16,255 bases of DNA, from positions 1 to 16,255 of the forward strand of contig JAUSHF010000019.1 in assembly GCA_030648705.1 (NCBI GenBank), in the 5' to 3' direction. A model generated the notes under the pieces. It was not told the DNA's origin, ran no database searches, and was given only the letters and a program-made list of their open reading frames with translations. The position numbers were made by a program, and so were the translations under genes. This stretch comes from a bacterium (lineage in GTDB: Bacteria; Patescibacteriota; Minisyncoccia; Phycocordibacterales; PALSA-1337). How positions within the stretch are numbered: the first letter of the stretch is position 1; every line of letters begins with the position of its first letter. Positions 6,189-11,676 of this stretch are shown piece by piece.

Positions 6189-6194
6189 ATTATA
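6189..6194 (-). promoter_or_regulatory. -10 element before the AlbA_2 gene
   Basis: TATAAT on the minus strand ends 7 nt before the ATG at 6181, in the gap after the helicase remnant. No clear -35 is visible. The spacing again predicts a leaderless or nearly leaderless message. Confidence 0.4.
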
Positions 6195-6225
6195 CTAAAT
6201 TTCATATTAAAAATCTTTCACCTTT

Positions 6226-6939
6226 TTAAACCACTTTCCAACTGATTGTAAATAATGTTTCTAACTTCGACCTTTGCTTTAACTGAGCCTCTACCTTTTT
6301 TAATAAATCTTCTTTTTTTACCTCAACTTCATCCTGTGCATCATACAACTTCCGACGCATTTCATTCCTTTTTTTCTCGGAATCCTTAATCTCTCTTTGC
6401 GCTTTTAGTTTTTCATCAAGATTGATAATTTTCTTGGCATTTGTTTTGGCAGTCTTTATATCAATATCAAGCTTTTTTAGATCGAGTTCAAGAGATTTTT
6501 TTACATCTTCTGACCAATTATCTAGTTTATCTACTTCAGCTTCAAAAAACCCTCCGTTCCTTTCCATAATCTTCCCAGAAATCACGGATATGGTCTGCTG
6601 TTCAAGTTCATTTAGTTTATTATACTCCTCATCTGAAAATGCAGATAAAGAAGAGAGCGGTACAACTGACTGGGCAGATAGCGTAAACAGTTTCTTTATA
6701 ATATCTGTTTCAATTAACTCTCCATCTTCATCAATTGCCGATACAATTACAGCATCTTCTACTTCAAAAGCCTCAACGGTATAATTTGAGACTTTTAAGA
6801 TGCCTCTTTTACCTACTAGTGGTTCTAGTACAGAAACAATAGAAGAGTGGTTAGAATAATCAAAAACAATTTCTGAAGGAGAAATTTCCTCATTCTTTAC
6901 TTCCCGCAGAATCCTTTCCGCCAATGAATATGTGCAATA
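6226..6939 (-). pseudogene. C-terminal remnant of an SNF2/DEAD-type helicase
   Basis: The frame is open from a stop at 6940-6942 and has only a TTG as possible start (6924). About 232 residues match the C-terminal part of large SNF2-type helicases found in restriction and defence loci: an N-terminal VLEPLVGKRGILKVSNYTVE segment, then NELEQQTISVISGKIMERNG, FFEAEVDKLDNWSEDVK, a long charged coiled coil (about residues 130-215) with KKRNEMRRKLYDAQDEVEVK, and LFTISWKVV at the end. The helicase motor domains (Walker A, DExx, motif VI) are missing, so roughly the first 650-750 residues are gone. The upstream border joins directly to a methyltransferase fragment in another frame, which points to a deletion. 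It could be expressed as a stand-alone coiled-coil protein. Confidence 0.7.
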
Positions 6940-7019
6940 TTATTACCACTGCGCATTCTATTAGCCCATTTTTCTGCATAATTGCTGTATGATTCTGTTG
7001 TTTTTTCGTCTGTAGACAT
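6897..7019 (-). pseudogene. N-terminal fragment of a SAM-dependent methyltransferase
   Basis: A 40-codon frame starts MSTDEKTTES. It continues YAEKWANRMRSGNNIAH, which resembles the N-terminus of class I methyltransferases common in CPR genomes (YxKYAxxWAxxMRSGxNxAHxYLEKPAM). After AH the match ends, and the remaining codons run out of frame into the helicase remnant, stopping at 6897. The SAM-binding core (GxGxG) is absent. An extended -10 lies upstream (7037-7045), so the promoter of the original gene seems to survive. The assignment rests on one short motif. Confidence 0.45.
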
Positions 7020-7036
7020 ATATTTAAAACTATATG

Positions 7037-7045
7037 ATTATATCA
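7037..7045 (-). promoter_or_regulatory. Extended -10 promoter for the island's broken operon
   Basis: TGATATAAT on the minus strand (7037-7045) is a perfect extended -10. It lies 17 nt before the ATG at 7019 and could transcribe the methyltransferase fragment, the helicase remnant and the AlbA_2 gene as one message. Confidence 0.5.
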
Positions 7046-7112
7046 TGGAGTGAGTCTTATAAATTCTTTAATTCACTGTCAATTATGTTCCCTAGCTTGA
7101 ACATAACTCCAT

Positions 7113-7466
7113 TTATTTTACTTTGACCCCAATCGCATAAATCCCAAACTTTTTGATTCGTCCTTCATAACTATCTAAGCTGTTATAACTTTTTATTCCT
7201 CCCTCTATATCAAGACCACTAGATAAAACATTTTCTATGCCTTCAGTTTCAAGCATTTTTCTAACATCTGGATATTTTCTTACCCCCAACACTTCGCAAG
7301 TAATGTGCTTCCCTGTAATATTATTTGTAAATATCAAAACATCCCCAGAAACCATTTGATCGTATCTTTTATCATTTTCATCCTTCGGTGTACGCCCCTC
7401 AATTTTCTTAGTTCCAGCCTTTATAGCTTTGTATAGTCTGTCATTTAAACTTAAATTGTAATTCAT
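7113..7466 (-). CDS. ASCH-domain protein
   Basis: The 117-residue length fits stand-alone ASCH proteins (PUA-like fold; known members bind RNA or act as N4-acetylcytidine amidohydrolases). Seen here: NLSLNDRLYKAIKAGTKKIEGR (4-25), with the K/E/R set (K20 or K21, E23, R25) typical of ASCH; a strand region, VSGDVLIFTNNITGKHITCEVLGVRKY; and the closing strand FGIYAIGVKVK. Its ATG overlaps the stop of the upstream kinase gene by 4 bp (ATGA), so the two are probably translationally coupled. The substrate is unknown. Confidence 0.8.
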   Translation of the reverse strand: MNYNLSLNDRLYKAIKAGTKKIEGRTPKDENDKRYDQMVSGDVLIFTNNITGKHITCEVLGVRKYPDVRKMLETEGIENVLSSGLDIEGGIKSYNSLDSYEGRIKKFGIYAIGVKVK

Positions 7467-7948
7467 GATTGAGATATTTTATTAAGTATATATTTAGCTG
7501 TTTCTTCAGAAGTTTGTTCTCCATTATCAATAATTTCTCCAAATGTCGGATTCGTTATTCCAATATTATAATGGTGTTTTATTCTTTCTCTTTCCCAATC
7601 GTTCAATTTTCTATTTCCTCTATTAGTAAGTGCAACTTCAATTTTTGGTGCTAAAGTAAAAAAGTAAATTTTAGTATCAAGCCCTTTAAGATTGTCTAAC
7701 ATAAATTCATAATTTTTTTGAGAGAGTGGATATGGCACAATTACATTCAAACTTTTTTTTACAAAGTTAGAAATAGTCGAAACTGCATTTTCTAGATTAA
7801 ATGGCACAGCTTGATCAATTGGCATCCATTCAATCATCTCGTGAAATGCATCAATTTCCAAAAGTGCAGTGTTTGGCATAATTTTAGCCAATATCTTAGC
7901 AACTGTACTTTTGCCTGCATTTATTGAACCATTTAGAAAGATAATCAT
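7463..7948 (-). CDS. P-loop small-molecule kinase-like ATPase
   Basis: The 161-residue protein begins IIFLNGSINAGKSTVAKIL, with a Walker A at residues 7-15 (GSINAGKST), as in AAA_33/shikimate kinase or chloramphenicol phosphotransferase-like kinases. Further features are LLEIDAFHEM (Walker B-like Asp, about 29-38), IYFFTLAPKIEVALTNRGNR with lid-type arginines, and a C-terminal helix ending AKYILNKISQS. The length fits a minimal nucleoside or small-molecule kinase. It overlaps the ASCH gene by 4 bp. An extended -10, TGATAAAAT, ends 7 nt before the ATG. The substrate cannot be read from sequence; a base-modification or toxin-type role is speculation. Confidence 0.75.
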   Translation of the reverse strand: MIIFLNGSINAGKSTVAKILAKIMPNTALLEIDAFHEMIEWMPIDQAVPFNLENAVSTISNFVKKSLNVIVPYPLSQKNYEFMLDNLKGLDTKIYFFTLAPKIEVALTNRGNRKLNDWERERIKHHYNIGITNPTFGEIIDNGEQTSEETAKYILNKISQS

Positions 7949-7955
7949 AAATTAT

Positions 7956-7964
7956 ATTTTATCA
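7956..7964 (-). promoter_or_regulatory. Extended -10 promoter of the kinase/ASCH pair
   Basis: TGATAAAAT on the minus strand (TGn then TAAAAT) ends 7 nt before the ATG at 7948. No Shine-Dalgarno sequence is present. A second candidate promoter, the ychF promoter copy, lies 140 nt further upstream. Confidence 0.45.
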
Positions 7965-7969
7965 CTATT

Positions 7970-8098
7970 ACTTATTTCCAAACAGCTTCTGCGGGGCTGG
8001 TAGGTGAACCGTAAACTCGAACGGAATCTGTTTTAAACGGAAGCTATTACTGAGGTCAGGTTGTGTTGCGTCTTGAGGGCACCGATGGATAATGACAT
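7970..8098 (-). other. GC-richer orphan segment fused to the duplicated ychF start
   Basis: This stretch is clearly richer in GC than its flanks. On the minus strand the copied ychF start codon at 8098 opens a 21-codon frame (MSLSIGALKTQHN..., stop at 8033-8035), in which the first six residues come from ychF and the rest is foreign. A second, start-less frame between 7973 and 8042 reads FKTDSVRVYGSPTSPAEAVWK and then stops. These look like frame-shifted pieces of a lost gene, but I do not recognise it. No structured RNA (SRP, tmRNA, RNase P) could be matched. Confidence 0.4.
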
Positions 8099-8128
8099 GT
8101 GTAAAATCTATCACAAAGAAAACTTTTC
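8082..8128. repeat. Direct repeat copy B (ychF promoter and start)
   Basis: These 47 bp are identical to 4524-4570 and in the same orientation. They contain the ychF ATG, the codons for MSLSI and most of the promoter, but no ychF gene follows. Beyond 8128 the match continues with small gaps to about 8155, close to the end of the 77-aa gene. Together with copy A it brackets the accessory island. Confidence 0.95.
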
Positions 8129-8132
8129 CCAA
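8105..8132 (-). promoter_or_regulatory. Duplicated ychF promoter facing the island
   Basis: TAGATT (8105-8110) lies 16 nt downstream of TTGGGA (8127-8132). One base fewer in the spacer than in the ychF original (17 nt) may weaken it, although the register TTTGGG restores 17 nt. It points into the island toward the kinase/ASCH genes. Confidence 0.45.
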
Positions 8133-8166
8133 AATACTGCACTATAAATAGAAAATCTACAATAAT

Positions 8167-8400
8167 CTATTTTCCCATTGCATTACGAAGCTCACTTTGA
8201 TACTTTTTCATAACTTCCATACTAGCTTCCATTTGTCCTTTACCGCCCTTTATTTTTACCTGAATTTCTTTGGCTATCTTAGTAAAAAGATCAGGGTTCT
8301 CCTCTACCATTTTCAATACACGAGTCTGCTCTCCTTCTGGCATCCCCTTCATTTGACGCTTAACCATTTGCTTCATTAAAAAATTCTTGAATATAGACAT
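8167..8400 (-). CDS. Conserved-looking 77-aa hypothetical protein
   Basis: A small, basic, Met/Lys-rich helical protein: MSIFKNFLMKQMVKRQMKGMP, then QTRVLKMVEENPDLFTKIAKEIQ and a C-terminal helix EVMKKYQSELRNAMGK. There is no signal or membrane segment beyond a weakly hydrophobic N-terminus. It is the last gene of the serS-ftsQ operon, 16 nt after the ftsQ-like stop, with a TATAAT in that gap 8 nt before the ATG. No function can be assigned. Confidence 0.75.
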   Translation of the reverse strand: MSIFKNFLMKQMVKRQMKGMPEGEQTRVLKMVEENPDLFTKIAKEIQVKIKGGKGQMEASMEVMKKYQSELRNAMGK

Positions 8401-8416
8401 AATGATATATTATAAA

Positions 8417-9301
8417 TTATTTCCATTTAAAAACAATGTTTTTGCCGAATCTCAAATCTGCATATTCCAAATGCCTTTTAGGAGAGTTTTTCTTCTCTTC
8501 TAACTTATACTGTCTATTAATTAAAATAAAATTTGTTAAAGCTTCGGTAAAGTCTAGTTTCGAATTTAGAATTAGGCTAAACTCTTCATTTTCTTCATTT
8601 TCACTTTTGTCTATTTCTTTAATATAGAAATAAAAATTATTTTCAGCGTCATATACTATTCTTTGCATCTTGTAACCATTTCTTTCTAAGAAACCGCTAG
8701 CTTCTTCAAACCCAGATATAAAATAACTAATCGGTAAAGTAGAACCAATCACTTTATCTATAGAACTGGTAGAAAAATAAAGTGGACCTTCTAGATGAAT
8801 AAAAGTGGTGTCAGAAAAATCTGGCGCGGAGGTGAATATGAAACCATTCTCATCAGCAAAATAACAACTATTTTGTTCTTCTGCCGAATCACACCAAACT
8901 AATTTAGGTTCCTTTTCCCTTAAATTTAAAGCTAGCGCATATCCCACTCCAGCAGTCTTATTCAAATTTACATCTAAACTTTCTACGGAAGGAAAATCTT
9001 CTTTAATATTTTCTAAAATCTCTTTTCGAGGATAAAGTATGGACGAATTTTTTGGAAAAAAATAGCTAATGGTACCAGAAAGAATATTTTCCACGTCCTC
9101 TGAAATATTTTTGCTGTCGGCAAATTTTAATGTCGATATTTTAATTTCATTTATTTTTAAAGACGGAAGATTTAAAAAATAAATCAAACCATAAGCACAT
9201 CCACAGGTCATTACTGTAGCCAGAAAACCCTTGAGAAAAAAGTTTCTTTTTTTCCTTTTTAAATATGAAGCAGAGACTAAATTCTTTCTTTGCTTTGCCA
9301 T
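8417..9301 (-). CDS. ftsQ: FtsQ/DivIB-like cell-division protein (POTRA)
   Basis: The 294-residue protein has a basic cytoplasmic N-terminus (MAKQRKNLVSASYLKRKKR), one membrane helix (about 24-46) and an outer region beginning LKINEIKIS, as in a POTRA domain. Next come a FPSVESLDVNLN stretch, EKEPKLVWC plus CYFADENGFIFTSAP, and an LEYADLRFGKNIVFKWK tail; the YxDLRF-type end is typical of FtsQ. Two cysteines in the middle (LVWCDS and NSCYFA) may pair. FtsQ links FtsB/FtsL in the divisome. It sits between serS (26 nt gap) and the 77-aa gene rather than in a typical dcw cluster. FtsQ is weakly conserved, so the call rests on architecture and the tail motif. Confidence 0.7.
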   Translation of the reverse strand: MAKQRKNLVSASYLKRKKRNFFLKGFLATVMTCGCAYGLIYFLNLPSLKINEIKISTLKFADSKNISEDVENILSGTISYFFPKNSSILYPRKEILENIKEDFPSVESLDVNLNKTAGVGYALALNLREKEPKLVWCDSAEEQNSCYFADENGFIFTSAPDFSDTTFIHLEGPLYFSTSSIDKVIGSTLPISYFISGFEEASGFLERNGYKMQRIVYDAENNFYFYIKEIDKSENEENEEFSLILNSKLDFTEALTNFILINRQYKLEEKKNSPKRHLEYADLRFGKNIVFKWK

Positions 9302-9327
9302 TTTTAATTAAACTTTAATTAGACAAA

Positions 9328-10602
9328 TTATGCTTTAGGCTTACCTAAAATATCTTTACCTATATATTTTTTCAAAACTTCTGGAACTCTGATGGTACCA
9401 TCTTCATTCTGATAATTCTCTACGATAGAAATAAGGAGTCTGGGTGTAGCAGTGGCGGTATTGTTTAGAGAATGGACGAAGCGCATTTTACCATCTTCAT
9501 CTCTGTAACGAATATTAAGTCTACGTGTCTGGAAATCGTGGAAATAAGAAGCTGAATGAGTCTCACCATATCCATCCTTAGATGGAGTCCATGCTTCAAT
9601 ATCATATTTCTTCACCTGACCAAGTCCTAAATCTGCACCGCAGTTAAGAACCACACGATGAGGAATATTTAATGCTTGCATCATTTCTTCTGCGTTTAAA
9701 GTAATCTCTTCGTGAAGCTTCACACTTTCTTCATGACTAGCTTCGCAGAGAACTAGCTGTTCGAATTTCATAAATTCATGAACTCTGTAAATTCCCTTTA
9801 CATCTTTACCATGACTTCCTGCTTCTCTTCTGAAACATGGAGAGAAAGCTAGATACTTAATCGGTAAATCTTTTTTATCCAATACTTCTCCTCCGAAATA
9901 TCCCATCACAGCCACTTCACCAGTGCCGGCTAAATACATATCATCCTGAGTTTTGTATAAATCTTCTTCGCCTTGTGGGAGATACCCTGTTCCTAATAAT
10001 AATTCTTTTTTAACAAGAGAAGGAACTATCATTGGCTTTAAACCCCTCTTTGTAAAGTGTTCGAGTACGAATTGCCAAACAGCGAAATCTAGTAGAGCTC
10101 CGTCATTTTTTAAAATATATCCTCTGAATCCCGCAACTTTTGTACCTCTTTCGAAATCTACCATATCATTCGCCTCCATTAGCTCCACATGATCTTTAGG
10201 TTTAAAAGTAAATCTAGTATGTTCACCCCAAGTACGAACTTCTACGTTGTCTGCGTCACTCTCTCCTTCAGGCACAGAAATATCCGGAACATTCGGAACA
10301 CGGACCATTAATGCTTGCCATTCTTTCATAACTCCTTGGAGCTCTGTTTCTTCTTTTTGTAACGCTTCCTTAACGACCTTCATAGGAGATATTAGAGATT
10401 CTCTTTCTTCGGGTGAAGTAGCTTGAGCAATCTTTTGACTCATAGCATTCTGTTCTGCACGTTTCTTCTCCACAGAAGCAGTTAATTTTTTACGCTTATC
10501 ATCTACAGTGAGTAAATCAGAAACTTTAAAATCCACATGCTTTTTCTTAGCTGATATATCTATGATTTCCTTGTTCTCTCTGATGAATTTAATATCTAAC
10601 AT
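9328..10602 (-). CDS. serS: Seryl-tRNA synthetase
   Basis: At 424 residues this is full length. The enzyme charges tRNA-Ser with serine. The N-terminal two-helix coiled-coil arm (about 25-100: KRKKLTASVEKKRAEQNAMS ... ETELQGVMKEW) grips the long variable arm of tRNA-Ser. The class II core follows, with TGEVAVMGYFGGEV (227-240), motif 2 CFRREAGSHGKDVKGIYRVHEF (256-277), the SASYFHDFQTRRL region (350-362) and motif 3 TATPRLLISIVENYQNEDG (384-402), including R388. Motif 3 reads NTATATPR where many bacteria have NGSGLAVGR. It is the first gene of serS-ftsQ-77aa, with its promoter in the gap shared with dprA. Confidence 0.98.
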   Translation of the reverse strand: MLDIKFIRENKEIIDISAKKKHVDFKVSDLLTVDDKRKKLTASVEKKRAEQNAMSQKIAQATSPEERESLISPMKVVKEALQKEETELQGVMKEWQALMVRVPNVPDISVPEGESDADNVEVRTWGEHTRFTFKPKDHVELMEANDMVDFERGTKVAGFRGYILKNDGALLDFAVWQFVLEHFTKRGLKPMIVPSLVKKELLLGTGYLPQGEEDLYKTQDDMYLAGTGEVAVMGYFGGEVLDKKDLPIKYLAFSPCFRREAGSHGKDVKGIYRVHEFMKFEQLVLCEASHEESVKLHEEITLNAEEMMQALNIPHRVVLNCGADLGLGQVKKYDIEAWTPSKDGYGETHSASYFHDFQTRRLNIRYRDEDGKMRFVHSLNNTATATPRLLISIVENYQNEDGTIRVPEVLKKYIGKDILGKPKA

Positions 10603-10675
10603 AAAATTTTTATGAATTTCTTTATTATTTCTTTATCCTTTCTTCATAATACATTTAGTATTATTAGTAAGTAAA

Positions 10676-10704
10676 ATTATATCAAAGTTTAATCAAACTT
10701 ACCA
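10676..10704 (-). promoter_or_regulatory. serS operon promoter
   Basis: On the minus strand an extended -10, TGATATAAT (10676-10684), lies 17 nt after TGGTAA (10699-10704). It gives a leader of about 65 nt before the ATG at 10602. A small palindrome, AAGTTTaatcAAACTT (10685-10700), fills the spacer and also lies 15 nt before the dprA start, so it could be an operator shared by both directions. Confidence 0.6.
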
Positions 10705-10714
10705 TTTTTAACAT

Positions 10715-11659
10715 ATGATAGAACAAATAAATAAAGGGCAAATATTTAAAGAAAATTTCCCGGGACTTTTGAGACATATAAATGATCCACCTGATTTCCT
10801 AAATTACAGAGGTGATATTGAAAAAATTCCCAAAGACAAAAATCACAAATTCCTAACAATAGTCGGAACCCGTTCACCAAGTGCTTATGGTAGAGAAGTC
10901 TGTCGTTATCTAATAGAGGGACTTAAAGGGTTACCTATTACTATAGTATCCGGATTAGCTATAGGTATAGACAGTCTGGCCCACTCTTATGCGCTAGAGA
11001 ATAATCTTCAAACATTCGCCTTTCCCGGTTCTGGATTAGACGATGAGATCATATACCCCCGCTCGCGCTTTAATCTAGCGAATGAAATAATTTCTTCTGG
11101 AGGCCTCCTATTTTCAGAATATAAAAATCATGAAATAGCGACACCTTGGATGTTTCCCCAGAGAAATAGATTAATGGCAGGAATTAGCCATCTCACTGTA
11201 GTTATAGAGGCAAAGGAAAAATCTGGATCTTTGATTACAGCTAAATTAGCTAGCGATTATGCGAGAGATGTCGGTGCTGTACCCGGACCAATATTTTCTG
11301 AGCTTTCTAAAGGCCCTAATCTATATTTATCTATCTGCGCAAATCCTATCCGATCTTCAGAGGATATACTTAAATTGTTAGATCTCGATAATTTTGAGAT
11401 AAATACAGGAATAATAGAACAGAAACAAAATATAGATACCAGCGAACTTTTCTCAACACAAACTTTTAATCTTTCTACTGATGAAGAAAAAATATTAAAT
11501 TTGCTAGAAATTTATTCTAATAGATCCGAGATAGTCTATTCATCTGGACTACCTATTAATGTGGTTTCTGTGTCTATAAGTTCACTAATTTTGAAACGAT
11601 TAATAGAAGAAAAAAATGGAGTACTCCACATGACGAAATTTGCAAAAAAACATTTTTAA
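10715..11659 (+). CDS. dprA: DNA-processing protein DprA/Smf
   Basis: The 314-residue protein has the DprA Rossmann-type domain: IVGTRSPSAYGREV (49-62), VSGLAIGIDSLAHSYAL (78-94), FPGSGLDDEIIYP (103-115), SEYKNHEIATPWMFPQRNRLMAG (134-156) and SGSLITAKLASDYAR (170-184). A C-terminal winged-helix-like part follows (about 255-314). DprA loads RecA onto incoming single-stranded DNA during natural transformation. There is no N-terminal SAM-like domain; the protein starts almost directly with the core. It is divergent from serS and followed after 17 nt by topA, a dprA-topA order found in many bacteria. Confidence 0.95.
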   Translation: MIEQINKGQIFKENFPGLLRHINDPPDFLNYRGDIEKIPKDKNHKFLTIVGTRSPSAYGREVCRYLIEGLKGLPITIVSGLAIGIDSLAHSYALENNLQTFAFPGSGLDDEIIYPRSRFNLANEIISSGGLLFSEYKNHEIATPWMFPQRNRLMAGISHLTVVIEAKEKSGSLITAKLASDYARDVGAVPGPIFSELSKGPNLYLSICANPIRSSEDILKLLDLDNFEINTGIIEQKQNIDTSELFSTQTFNLSTDEEKILNLLEIYSNRSEIVYSSGLPINVVSVSISSLILKRLIEEKNGVLHMTKFAKKHF

Positions 11660-11676
11660 AGTGATAATGAACGCCA

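Noticed and set aside
7976..8081. Possible structured RNA (SRP RNA-like GGTCAGG)
   Set aside because: The conserved GGAAGGAAGCAG-type loop is absent and no consistent long-range pairing was found.
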